DNA of 64,000 nucleotides from CBDAPE01 sp965198325 (GTDB lineage: Bacteria > Pseudomonadota > Alphaproteobacteria > UBA828 > JAPUJA01), in contig CBDAPE010000019.1 in assembly GCA_965198325.1 (NCBI GenBank), positions 372,001 through 436,000 of the forward strand, in the 5' to 3' direction. Below are positions 41,586 through 51,642 of this stretch, piece by piece. The notes beneath the pieces were generated by a model. The model was given only the letters and a program-made list of their open reading frames with translations, did not search any database and was not told the origin of the DNA. How positions within the stretch are numbered: the first letter of the stretch is position 1; each line of letters begins with the position of its first letter. A program made the position numbers and the translations under genes.

Positions 41586-42730
41586 GCCGCAAATTCCTCG
41601 CTCCACACCCAGTCGAGCCAGACGAACAGCGTCTCCAAATCTGCCCGCTCGACCGTCGCGCCCGCCCACAGGCGCAAGCCCGGCGGCGCGTCGCGGTAAG
41701 CGTTGATGTCGTAGGCAACGCCTTCCGCCGCGAGACGCTGGACCAGCGTCTTGACATGAGCCGCCTGATCGTCGGATGTCCTGGCGGCAAATGCGGGATC
41801 GATGATAGACAGACAAACCGAGGTACAGGACCGGGTCGCCGGATCGCGCGCGAGAAACTCGACCCACGGGGCACGCTCCACCCAGGCGGCGATTGCGGCG
41901 AGATTCTCCCGGCTTCGTACAATCAAGCTATCAAGACCGCCGATCTCTTCGGCCCAAGCGAGGCCGTCGAGCGCATCCTCAACGCACAGCATGGATGGCG
42001 TGTTTATCGTCGCGCCCTCGAATATGCTCTCGATCAGTTTGCCGCCCTTGGTCAGCCGGAAAACCTTCGGCCGGGGCCAGGGCGGATCGTAGCTCTCCAA
42101 CCGCTCGACGGCCCGGGGGCCGAGCAAAAGCATGCCAAGTCCCGCCTCGCCGCCAAGCGCCTTCTGCCACGAGAAGGTAACCACATCGAGCTTCTCGAAT
42201 GGCAGGTCCATGGCGAAAGCGGCCGAGGTCGCATCGCAAATCGTCAGACCTTCGCGATCCCCTGCTATCCATTCGCCATCGGGCAGCGCGACTCCCGATG
42301 TTGTTCCGTTCCAGACGAAGACGACGTCGTGGGCGGCATCGACCGCGCGCAGATCAGGCAATTCGCCGTAGTCGGCCTCGATCACCCGCGTATCTTTTAG
42401 TTCGAGCTGTGTGACGACGTCCGCGGCCCAGCCAGCTCCGAAGCTTTCCCAGACCAGCACGTCGACGGGCCGGGCGCCCAGCAGCGACCACAGCGCCATC
42501 TCGACGGCGCCGGTATCCGACGCCGGCACGATGCCGACGCGCCAGTCTGCCGGCACGCCGAGGACAGATCGCGTGCGTGAAATCAAGTTGCCGAGCCGTG
42601 CCTTGCCCTCTGTCGAACGATGAGAGCGGCCGACCAGGGCCGCGTCGAGCGCCGCGGATGTCCAGCCCGGGCGTTTCGCGCATGGCCCTGAGGAAAAACA
42701 AGGGTTTGCGGGACGTACGGCGGGCTTCAT
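41582..42730 (-). CDS. serC: phosphoserine aminotransferase
   Basis: The 382-residue PLP enzyme makes phosphoserine from 3-phosphohydroxypyruvate. The alphaproteobacterial form is evident from MKPAVRPANPCFSSGPCAKR at the start, then HRSTEGKARL, ICDATSAAFAM and the PLP lysine in VVTFSWQKALGGE near residue 185. The ATG at 42730 is chosen over an in-frame TTG at 42766. In related bacteria serC precedes serA; here three plus-strand genes lie between them. Confidence 0.95.
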   Translation of the reverse strand: MKPAVRPANPCFSSGPCAKRPGWTSAALDAALVGRSHRSTEGKARLGNLISRTRSVLGVPADWRVGIVPASDTGAVEMALWSLLGARPVDVLVWESFGAGWAADVVTQLELKDTRVIEADYGELPDLRAVDAAHDVVFVWNGTTSGVALPDGEWIAGDREGLTICDATSAAFAMDLPFEKLDVVTFSWQKALGGEAGLGMLLLGPRAVERLESYDPPWPRPKVFRLTKGGKLIESIFEGATINTPSMLCVEDALDGLAWAEEIGGLDSLIVRSRENLAAIAAWVERAPWVEFLARDPATRSCTSVCLSIIDPAFAARTSDDQAAHVKTLVQRLAAEGVAYDINAYRDAPPGLRLWAGATVERADLETLFVWLDWVWSEEFAA

Positions 42731-42816
42731 GGCTGAACGATCCGGGTCATCAAACGAAGGCGACAATCTATGAGCCCGCGGGCCACCAGGTCAATCGCAC
42801 AGAAGACGCAGCGGAA

Positions 42817-43596
42817 TCAAAGGATAATTTCGCCCTCGAGATAGAGCGCCGTACGGCCGACGAGACGCACCCGATCGCCCCGAAGCTCACAGACGAGCTC
42901 TCCGCCGCGAGCCGAGATTTGGCGTGCATCGAGCGTCGTCTTGCCGAATCGTTCGGCCCAATAAGGTGTCGAGACGCAATGGGCGGAGCCCGTCACGGGG
43001 TCCTCTGCGATACCTGCCTTGGGTGCAAAGAAACGCGAGACGAAATCACAGGCTTCGCCCGGAGCCGTCGCAATGACGCCGCGCCGGTCGAGCCGAAGCA
43101 GCGGCTCCGGGTCGGGCTTCAGCGCCGCGACCTCGGCCTCGCTTGCGAATACCGCGAGATAATCCATCTCGCCCAGCAGGGCCTCGGGTTCAACGCCGAG
43201 GCCGGCCACGAGATCGGCCGGCATTTCGCATGGTACGGGCGGAAGAGCGGGGAAATTCATGGCCAGCGCATCGCCCGCGCGGCTGACGGTCAGGGGTCCG
43301 CTCTTGGTCGAGAAGGTAACGGAGTCGCGCGCCGTATCGAGACAATCGAGCACCACATGACCCGACGCAAGCGTCGCATGGCCGCACAGATCGACCTCGA
43401 CCGCGGGCGTGAACCAGCGGAGATCGAATCCTTCGCCGGTCGAAACGAAAAAAGCCGTTTCAGAAAGATTGTTCTCCATCGCGATGGCCTGCATCGTCCT
43501 GTCGTCGAGCCAGGACTCCAGCGGGCAAACGGCAGCCGGGTTGCCGGCGAAGATTTCGCTCGCAAAGGCGTCGATCTGAAAAAGGCGGAGCTTCAT
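42817..43596 (-). CDS. PhzF-family isomerase-like protein
   Basis: The 259-residue protein has the PhzF fold: MKLRLFQIDAFASEIFAGNPAAVC at the start, ENNLSETAFF with the conserved Glu, WFTPAVEVDLCGHATLASGHV near residue 75, and IAEDPVTGSAHC near 205. Many such proteins are epimerases or isomerases of unknown substrate; no phenazine genes are present. The long frame upstream of the ATG at 43596 is not conserved. It is divergent from the Sel1-repeat gene. Confidence 0.85.
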   Translation of the reverse strand: MKLRLFQIDAFASEIFAGNPAAVCPLESWLDDRTMQAIAMENNLSETAFFVSTGEGFDLRWFTPAVEVDLCGHATLASGHVVLDCLDTARDSVTFSTKSGPLTVSRAGDALAMNFPALPPVPCEMPADLVAGLGVEPEALLGEMDYLAVFASEAEVAALKPDPEPLLRLDRRGVIATAPGEACDFVSRFFAPKAGIAEDPVTGSAHCVSTPYWAERFGKTTLDARQISARGGELVCELRGDRVRLVGRTALYLEGEIIL

Positions 43597-43738
43597 CCGC
43601 CATGATTGGCACTGCTCGTCGTAAACTGCAAGACCGTGGGATCGGTCTACCGGGAGAAAGCATTTTGTGTCGGCGCGCGCCACGCTATCATCGGCCCCGA
43701 ACGGATGGCTCGATAGCCCGAAGGGAGGTGGCTGGGGG

Positions 43739-45040
43739 ATGACTGTCCTATCAAGATCTGGGCGGCTGGTCCCTGGGATCGCCGGTGGCCTATTGCTTAT
43801 CGCGATCTTCTTCGGCGGGATGACGCCGGCGCGTGCGGATTTCGAGGAGGGCTGGGCCGCGGCACGGGCAGGCGATCGGGAGACTGCCGTCGCGGAGTGG
43901 CTGCCGCTGGCAAGCCGAGGAGACGTCGACGTGCAGTACAACCTTGCGGTTCTGCTGGAGCAGGGCGTCGCAGGACCACCCGATCTTGACGCTGCCCGAG
44001 CTTGGTACCAAAAGGCGGCCGACCGCGGATTTCCGCCCGCGGCCTATCGACTCGCTCAGTATTACCGACACGGACTGGCCGGCGTGGCCGATCTCGCACG
44101 GGCGATCGAATACTACGTGCGGGCGGCCCAGGGTGGATTCGCGGACGCCCAGTTCGCCCTTGCGCTTGCTTACGAGCGCGGCGACGGCGTGCTGCAAGAT
44201 TATGCGGATGCAGTGGAATGGTACCGCCGCGCCGCAGGGCAGGGCCTGATGAATGCGCAGTACAATCTGGCACTACTCTATGAAGCGGGGCTCGGCGTAC
44301 CCAAGGATGTCAGTGCAGCCATCGTCTGGTACCGCCGCGCGGCGGATCAGGGCAGTGCCGATGCCGAAAACAACCTGGCCTATCTCTTCGAGCACGGCAT
44401 CGGCGTCGGTCAGGACGCCGCCGTTGCAGTCCGTTGGTACCGGGAGGCGGCAGAACGGGGCCACGCGCTCGCACAGACCAATCTCGGGATCATGTACAAC
44501 TACGGCCAGGGCGTGAGCCATGATTACCTTGCAGCGGCGCACTGGTATCGTCAGGCCGCGCAACAGGGCGAGCCGCTGGCGCAAAACAACCTTGCATTGA
44601 TGTATGCCAACGGCCTGGGCGTCGATAAGGACTTTATCGAGGCCTACAAGTGGTTCGCGCTGGCCGCGCGGGGCACTGATGCCGACGTCGCAGCCGCTGC
44701 AGCGAAAAACCGCGACCGCCTTGCGGAGAGCATGGCACCCGAAGCCGTGTCTTGGGCGCGCAGCGTGGCTGATGACGCCGCGAGCAGCCAGACCGGCGCG
44801 CTGGCAGCGATCGCTCCAGCGGGCGGTGCCGACTTTCGTGAGACCCCGGAATTCGGGCAGCCGGTCGTAACGGTCCAGCGGCTGCTATCTGAATCGGGTA
44901 ATTTCGAGGGCGCCGTCGACGGGATCGAAGGGCCCCTCACGTCCGAGGCCGTGCGCAATTACCAGACACAGCACGGCCTGAAGGTGACGGGAGTTATCGG
45001 CGCAGCACTTTTAAGCCATCTGACAGAGACGGGGGATTAA
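43739..45040 (+). CDS. exported Sel1-repeat protein with peptidoglycan-binding domain
   Basis: The 433-residue protein has a signal peptide ending in TPARA (about residue 33). Residues of about 40-300 form seven or so Sel1-like repeats, such as DAVEWYRRAAGQGLMNAQYN and AAIVWYRRAADQGSADAENN. The final 70 residues are a PG_binding_1 domain with TVQRLLSESGNFEG and LTSEAVRNYQTQHGLK. It probably works in the periplasm near the cell wall as a scaffold. The ATG at 43739 follows GGAGG. Confidence 0.82.
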   Translation: MTVLSRSGRLVPGIAGGLLLIAIFFGGMTPARADFEEGWAAARAGDRETAVAEWLPLASRGDVDVQYNLAVLLEQGVAGPPDLDAARAWYQKAADRGFPPAAYRLAQYYRHGLAGVADLARAIEYYVRAAQGGFADAQFALALAYERGDGVLQDYADAVEWYRRAAGQGLMNAQYNLALLYEAGLGVPKDVSAAIVWYRRAADQGSADAENNLAYLFEHGIGVGQDAAVAVRWYREAAERGHALAQTNLGIMYNYGQGVSHDYLAAAHWYRQAAQQGEPLAQNNLALMYANGLGVDKDFIEAYKWFALAARGTDADVAAAAAKNRDRLAESMAPEAVSWARSVADDAASSQTGALAAIAPAGGADFRETPEFGQPVVTVQRLLSESGNFEGAVDGIEGPLTSEAVRNYQTQHGLKVTGVIGAALLSHLTETGD

Positions 45041-45271
45041 TCCGTATCCCATTCGAATAGCAGCAATTTTGGGGAATCAGCGCCGTGAATGCAGGGCGCG
45101 GTGATTTAGAGCTGGAATACCCAAAATCAAGGCTGGAACGGGCTATATGTTGAGCCTATAGTGGCGCATTCTTAATGGCTGAAGGTAGGCGAAACGCCGA
45201 AGCCGGGTGGCTGTTCGCGCAACTGGCAGTCACGAGAGCAATTTCGGAAAACTTAGGAAAGTGAGCACGAG

Positions 45272-46693
45272 ATGAACGAGTTGGCGAGAAACCTCAGTGT
45301 CGAGCAAATCGACGCCCAAACCGCAATCCATCCCTTTACGGAGATCAGAACGTTCTCGGAGAAAGGCTCCTGGGTGATTGAGGGTGGCAATGGCATATAC
45401 ATCAACGATAACAAAGGCGATACCTACATCGACGCGATGGCGTCGCTGTTTTGTGTGAACATCGGCTATGGCCGCACGGAAGTTGCCGACGCGATCGCCG
45501 AGCAAGCGCACAAGCTCAGCTATCACCACAATTTCGTCGGCAATTCGAACCTGGCCGAAATCGAATTGACCGACATGCTCGTGAACGAGCTTTTACCCGA
45601 ACACATCAGCAAAGTGATGCTCGCGAGTTCGGGTTCCGAGGCGAATGATGCAAACTTCAAGTTCGCCTGGATGTACCATTACCTTCGGGGCAACAAGGAG
45701 AAGCGGAAAATCATCTCGCGCGAGGGCGGTTACCACGGCGTGACCTGCGCCGCCGCAAGCGCCTGTGGAATTCCGTACATGCATACAGGGTTCGGCCTTC
45801 CCATGGCCGAGTTCCAGGTCAAGGTCTCGAAGCCGCATTATTACTGGAACGGCGCACCGGGCGAGTCGGAACAGGACTATTCCAAGCGGCTTGCGAAGGA
45901 GCTGGACGAGACGATCGAGCGCGAAGGTGCTGATACGGTCGCCGCATTCATCGCCGAACCGATTCTCGGTGCCGGGGCATGTATCCACGCGCCGGACGGC
46001 TATTTCGACGAAATGATAAAGGTCTGCAAGAAGCACGATGTGCTGTTCATCGCCGACGAGGTGATCACCGGATTTGGCCGAACCGGCGCTTGGTTTGCGG
46101 CCGATCGCTACGGCTTCAAGCCCGACATGATGACGCTGTCCAAGGGCATCACCAGCGCCTATATGCCGCTCTCGGCCTCCGCGATTTCAGATGAGATCTG
46201 GCAGGTCCTCTATGACGGCATCCCGAGCGAAGAAATTCCGATGTTTGCCTCGGGTTCCACGGCGAGCGGCCACCAGATCGCGTGCGCGGCCGCGGTCGCA
46301 AATCTCAAGGTGATGCGCGACGAAGGCATGATCGAGAACGCCGATAAGACTGGCGCATATTTCAAGGGCCAGCTGGCGGAGCGTTTCGGCGATCATCCGC
46401 TGATGGGTGAGATCCGCGGCGATGGCCTGATGCTCGGGATCGAACTGGTTGCCGACAAGGAGACCAAGGAAGTGCTCAATCTCGAATGGGATTGCTCGCA
46501 CCGCCTGTTCGATCTCTGCTTCGAGCAGAAACTGATCGCACGGGGTTTCTTCGGTGCGAACGCGCTTTCCTTTTCACCGCCTCTGTGTATCACGAAGGAC
46601 GAGGTGGACGAAGTTTGCAACCGCTTGGAGAAAGGCCTCACAAGGCTGACCGACGAGCTCGTGGCCGACGGCCGCTGGACGCCCAAGGGCTAA
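45272..46693 (+). CDS. class III PLP aminotransferase (omega-amino acid/amine:pyruvate type), copy 1
   Basis: The 473-residue fold-type I enzyme has DAMASLFCVNIGYGRTEV, the phosphate-binding SSGSEANDAN, FIADEVITGFGRTGAWF and the PLP lysine in TLSKGITSAYMPLS near residue 290. These features fit omega-transaminases such as those acting on beta-alanine, putrescine or taurine with pyruvate. The substrate cannot be fixed. A related copy lies downstream, each with its own terminator. The 230-base upstream gap is AT-richer than average and probably contains the promoter. Confidence 0.88.
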   Translation: MNELARNLSVEQIDAQTAIHPFTEIRTFSEKGSWVIEGGNGIYINDNKGDTYIDAMASLFCVNIGYGRTEVADAIAEQAHKLSYHHNFVGNSNLAEIELTDMLVNELLPEHISKVMLASSGSEANDANFKFAWMYHYLRGNKEKRKIISREGGYHGVTCAAASACGIPYMHTGFGLPMAEFQVKVSKPHYYWNGAPGESEQDYSKRLAKELDETIEREGADTVAAFIAEPILGAGACIHAPDGYFDEMIKVCKKHDVLFIADEVITGFGRTGAWFAADRYGFKPDMMTLSKGITSAYMPLSASAISDEIWQVLYDGIPSEEIPMFASGSTASGHQIACAAAVANLKVMRDEGMIENADKTGAYFKGQLAERFGDHPLMGEIRGDGLMLGIELVADKETKEVLNLEWDCSHRLFDLCFEQKLIARGFFGANALSFSPPLCITKDEVDEVCNRLEKGLTRLTDELVADGRWTPKG

Positions 46694-46741
46694 GCGGCAA
46701 GCGGCATTCCGGTTGCCCGGACGGACGGCCGACCGCGTATC

Positions 46742-46780
46742 AAAAGGGCCGGTCCGGCACATGCAGGGCCGGCCTTTTCT
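46742..46780 (+). terminator. terminator of aminotransferase copy 1
   Basis: AAAAGG-G-CCGG and CCGGCCTTTT form a stem with one bulged base, followed by CTTTTCT-like sequence, 48 bases after the stop. Confidence 0.7.
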
Positions 46781-47090
46781 CTTGAGAGGATGGCCGCTTC
46801 GACCGCTAGACGTACCGGGCAGGGCTGCCGCCGTCAGGCCGAATTCCCACTCGTAGCGCGCCCGTTGACGGACCGCCGCGACGCGACGCCGCCATCGATA
46901 TCCTTGCGATCCACGCGATCTCTCCTGGCGCCAGTGTCGGCGGCGCACCGCAGGCCGGCGCAAAAGATAGGTCGCAGAGCGGCGAAATGCCACGGCTTTG
47001 ATCGCCCTCAAATCGATCTGGAATACGCAACCGAATTGCGCAATAGTCTCGGGCAAGACCGCGGCGGGCGCTTCCACCCGGAATGCTCGT

Positions 47091-47108
47091 CGTTTGCCGT
47101 CGCAAACG
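47091..47108. promoter_or_regulatory. inverted repeat CGTTTGC-CGTC-GCAAACG before aminotransferase copy 2
   Basis: A perfect 7-bp inverted repeat with a 4-base centre, ending 20 bases before the ATG. Its position suggests an operator or a leader hairpin near the ribosome site. Confidence 0.4.
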
Positions 47109-47128
47109 CGACAGATTGGAGATGGGCA

Positions 47129-48535
47129 ATGACCGACCACCCCGCACGCAACCTCCCCCTCGAGGAGATGGACAAGCAAAGCCACCTGCACCCCTACAGC
47201 TCACTTGCCGACAACCTGATCACCGGTCCGACAATCATGACCGAGGCCGACCGCATTACGCTGAAAGACAACCACGGCAACGAGTTCATCGACGCCATGG
47301 CGGCGCTTTGGTGCGTCAATATCGGCTACAGCCGGAGCGAAGTCGCGGACGCAGTCAATGAGCAGATGCGCAAGATGAGCTTCTTCCACAGCTTCGCCGC
47401 ATCTTCTAACGAGCCGGCAATTCGTCTCGCTGATCGCCTGCTCGGCCTGTTGCCCTACAACATGAGCAAGGTTTTCTTCGGCAACACCGGTTCCGACGCG
47501 AACGACACGAATATCAAGTTCGTCTGGTACTACAACAACCTGCGCGGCAAGCCCGACAAGAAGAAGATCATCTCGCGCCAGCGGGGCTATCACGGTGTGA
47601 CCATCGCGGCGTCCAGCCTGACCGGCCAGCCGCTGTTGCATAACGCCTTCAACCTGCCGATCGCCAACATCCTTCACACCCTGCCAAACCACTATTACCG
47701 GCAAGCGGAGCCGGGGATGAGTGAACTCGACTTCTCAAAACATCTCGCGGCGGAACTGGACGCGATGATCGAGCGTGAAGGCCCGGACACCGTGGCCGCC
47801 TTTATCGCGGAGCCGGTCATGGGCGCCGGTGGCGTGATTATTCCGCCCGAGGGTTATTTTACCGAGATCCAGAAGGTACTGGATCGGCACGACGTGCTGA
47901 TGATCGCCGACGAAGTGATCTGCGGCTTCGGCCGGACGGGCAAATGGTTCGGCACCTACACCTTCGACATCAAACCGGACCTGATGACCATGGCCAAGGG
48001 TCTGACCAGCGCCTATATCCCGATGTCCGCCTCGGTCATCTCGGAGAAAGTCTGGGACGTGCTCGTCGAGGGTTCGCCTGAGATCGGTCCGTTCGGACAT
48101 GGTTATACCTACGGTGCCCACCCCGTCGCGGCCGCCGCCGCGATGGCCAATATCGACATTCTCGAAGGCGAGGACCTGATCGGTAATTCCGAGCGCGTCG
48201 GCGCCTATCTGATGGCTCAGCTTCAGGACAAATTCGCCGATCATCCGCTAATCGGCGAGGTCCGGGGCCGGGGTCTCATCGCAGCTCTCGAATTCGTCAA
48301 GAACAAGGAAACCAAGGAAGAATTCGACGCGAGTGCGAAGATCGCCCCCCAGATGATCGCGGCCTGCATGGACGAGGGCTTGATCATTCGCGGCCTGCTG
48401 GGCACGAGCTCGACCGCCTTTTCGCCGCCTCTGGTGGTTTCGGAGTCAGATATTGACGAGATTCTGGACCGCTATGGCCGGGGGCTGGACAAGGTCACAG
48501 CTGACCTCAGGAGCGAAGGGCTCTGGGCTGGCTGA
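47129..48535 (+). CDS. class III PLP aminotransferase (omega-amino acid/amine:pyruvate type), copy 2
   Basis: The 468-residue paralogue of the enzyme at 45272-46693 shares DAMAALWCVNIGYSRSEV, a GNTGSDANDT phosphate loop, MIADEVICGFGRTGKWF and the PLP lysine in MAKGLTSAYIPMS. The N-terminal segment HLHPYSSL parallels IHPFTEI in copy 1. Substrate-proximal regions differ (for example NTGSDANDTN versus SSGSEANDAN), so the pair may have different amine substrates. The ATG at 47129 follows a GGAG site, and a strong terminator ends the unit. Confidence 0.88.
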   Translation: MTDHPARNLPLEEMDKQSHLHPYSSLADNLITGPTIMTEADRITLKDNHGNEFIDAMAALWCVNIGYSRSEVADAVNEQMRKMSFFHSFAASSNEPAIRLADRLLGLLPYNMSKVFFGNTGSDANDTNIKFVWYYNNLRGKPDKKKIISRQRGYHGVTIAASSLTGQPLLHNAFNLPIANILHTLPNHYYRQAEPGMSELDFSKHLAAELDAMIEREGPDTVAAFIAEPVMGAGGVIIPPEGYFTEIQKVLDRHDVLMIADEVICGFGRTGKWFGTYTFDIKPDLMTMAKGLTSAYIPMSASVISEKVWDVLVEGSPEIGPFGHGYTYGAHPVAAAAAMANIDILEGEDLIGNSERVGAYLMAQLQDKFADHPLIGEVRGRGLIAALEFVKNKETKEEFDASAKIAPQMIAACMDEGLIIRGLLGTSSTAFSPPLVVSESDIDEILDRYGRGLDKVTADLRSEGLWAG

Positions 48536-48558
48536 CGCGCCTACCATCGGATCGCAAG

Positions 48559-48591
48559 ACGGGGTCGGCCGAAGGCCGGCCCCGTTTTTTT
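48559..48591 (+). terminator. strong rho-independent terminator of aminotransferase copy 2
   Basis: A 12-bp stem (one G-T pair) with loop GAA spans 48559-48585 and is followed by seven Ts. It separates the aminotransferase from the convergent groEL. Confidence 0.92.
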
Positions 48592-48687
48592 ATGCGGTGA
48601 GCGGTCAGCATTCTTATCCGACCACACGCACGAAAACGGGGCCCCGATCGCTCGAGGTCCCTCTTCTCCGTCGGCGGATGAACCGGG

Positions 48688-50409
<1,722 letters not shown>

Positions 50410-50439
50410 CTAGCGAATTCTCCCTTTCGTGCGGAACAC

Positions 50440-50727
50440 TTAGCCGAGAACGGCGAGGATATCGTTCTCACGCACGATCAGCATGTCCTTGCCGTCGAGC
50501 TTGACTTCGGTTCCAGAAAACTTCCCATAAAGCACCCGGTCACCCGCCTTGACGGTGAGCTTGACCAGATTCCCCGTCTCGTCGCGCACGCCCGAACCAA
50601 CGGACACGACTTTGCCCTCGCTCGGTTTTTCCTGCGCTGTGTCAGGGATGATGATACCGCCGACGGTCTTTTCTTCGCCTTCCAGCGGTTTAACCAGCAC
50701 ACGGTCATGAAGGGGTCTGAATTTCAT
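50440..50727 (-). CDS. groES: co-chaperonin GroES
   Basis: The 95-residue protein caps the GroEL ring. MKFRPLHDRVLVKPLEGEEK opens it, the mobile loop VGGIIIPDTAQEKPSEG follows, and DMLIVRENDILAVLG ends it. The ATG at 50727 has a GGGAG site; upstream in-frame codons are not family-like. It is 30 bases upstream of groEL. Confidence 0.97.
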   Translation of the reverse strand: MKFRPLHDRVLVKPLEGEEKTVGGIIIPDTAQEKPSEGKVVSVGSGVRDETGNLVKLTVKAGDRVLYGKFSGTEVKLDGKDMLIVRENDILAVLG

Positions 50728-50799
50728 CGCGACACTCCCACCAATCAGAGGCCCCCTTTGGGGCAAAATCCTTGGAATCTCCCAATTTTTCAGGGCTTG

Positions 50800-50826
50800 T
50801 TAGCACTCACCGCCCTTGAGTGCCAG
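50800..50826 (-). promoter_or_regulatory. CIRCE element (HrcA operator) of groESL
   Basis: TTAGCACTC-N9-GAGTGCCAG on the plus strand matches CIRCE at 16 of 18 positions and lies about 73 bases before groES. It overlaps the predicted transcription start. Confidence 0.9.
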
Positions 50827-50827
50827 T

Positions 50828-50856
50828 TATTTAGGAGAATGCGTGGCGCCTGTCAA
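50828..50856 (-). promoter_or_regulatory. promoter of groESL
   Basis: On the minus strand TTGACA (50856-50851) and TAAATA (50833-50828) are 17 bases apart. The CTTGAC and CCTAAATA context could also be read by RpoH. Confidence 0.75.
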
Positions 50857-50963
50857 GAACCAGGCGACTGAAATTATGCGATTTTTTAGCGTTAACAAGC
50901 CATTAGCCAATATGCGACTAGATTCTTGTAGGTTTTGCCGTGTCGAAGGAGCATTTCACAGCC

Positions 50964-51632
50964 ATGTTGACGGTACCCGACGTGCTGACCCGCGAGGAAG
51001 TCCGCGAGATCACCGAGCAGCTCGCCGCGGGCGAGTTTGTTGACGGCTCGCTCACCGCGCGCAACGCGGCCACCAATCTCAAGATCAACCAGGAGCTTCA
51101 AACAAACGAAACCCGTAAGCGCCTGGCGACCAAAGTCGTCGAGGGATTGAACCGGAGCGAGATGATTCGCAACCACGCGTTTCCCAACCGGTTCTCCTAC
51201 CCGATCTTTTCCCGCTACGGCGAAGGCATGTACTACGACTACCACACGGACAGCGCGATTCTGAATTGGGGTCATCCCAACGCGGTGCGCAGTGACATTT
51301 CGTGCACCGTGTTCCTAAACGAACCCGACGATTATGACGGCGGCGAACTCACCATCCATACCGGATCCGAGCCGATCCAACTCAAACTTCCGGCCGGCAG
51401 CGCGGCGCTTTACCCCACCTCCAATCTGCACCGGGTCGAAACCGTAAATCGGGGGGAACGTCTGGCCGCTATTCTTTGGATCCACAGCTATGTCCGGGAC
51501 GAGAGCCAGAGCCAGGTTCTGGGCAAATGCAGCGAGCTTGCGGACCGCTTGCGCGCAAACGAACAAATCGAGGATTCAACGCTCGCCTCCAATGTGCTGC
51601 ATGATTTGCTGCGCATGTGGGCAGAGACGTAA
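50964..51632 (+). CDS. PKHD-type Fe(II)/2-oxoglutarate dioxygenase (PiuC-like)
   Basis: The 222-residue protein has the double-stranded beta-helix iron motif: His and Asp in YYDYHTDSAI near residue 92, the distal His in TSNLHRVETV near 155, and the 2-oxoglutarate Arg in GERLAAILWIHSY. The N terminus MLTVPDVLTREEV matches PiuC-like PKHD hydroxylases. These are often linked to iron uptake, but no siderophore receptor is nearby. I prefer the ATG at 50964, with GGAG upstream, over a GTG at 50940. Confidence 0.88.
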   Translation: MLTVPDVLTREEVREITEQLAAGEFVDGSLTARNAATNLKINQELQTNETRKRLATKVVEGLNRSEMIRNHAFPNRFSYPIFSRYGEGMYYDYHTDSAILNWGHPNAVRSDISCTVFLNEPDDYDGGELTIHTGSEPIQLKLPAGSAALYPTSNLHRVETVNRGERLAAILWIHSYVRDESQSQVLGKCSELADRLRANEQIEDSTLASNVLHDLLRMWAET

Positions 51633-51642
51633 GACCCCTGCC

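Larger units (their letters stand above)
46694..47128. other. intergenic region between the two class III aminotransferases
   Basis: This 435-base stretch holds a terminator (46742-46780) and a perfect palindrome (47091-47108). The frame of the second aminotransferase is open back to 46790, but the extra 113 codons have no family similarity and are basic and low in hydrophobic order, so I exclude them. Confidence 0.6.

Noticed and set aside
46790..47128. N-terminal extension of the second class III aminotransferase
   Set aside because: The frame is open but the residues are basic, low in order and unlike the family. The ATG at 47129 has a good ribosome site and matches the copy 1 start.
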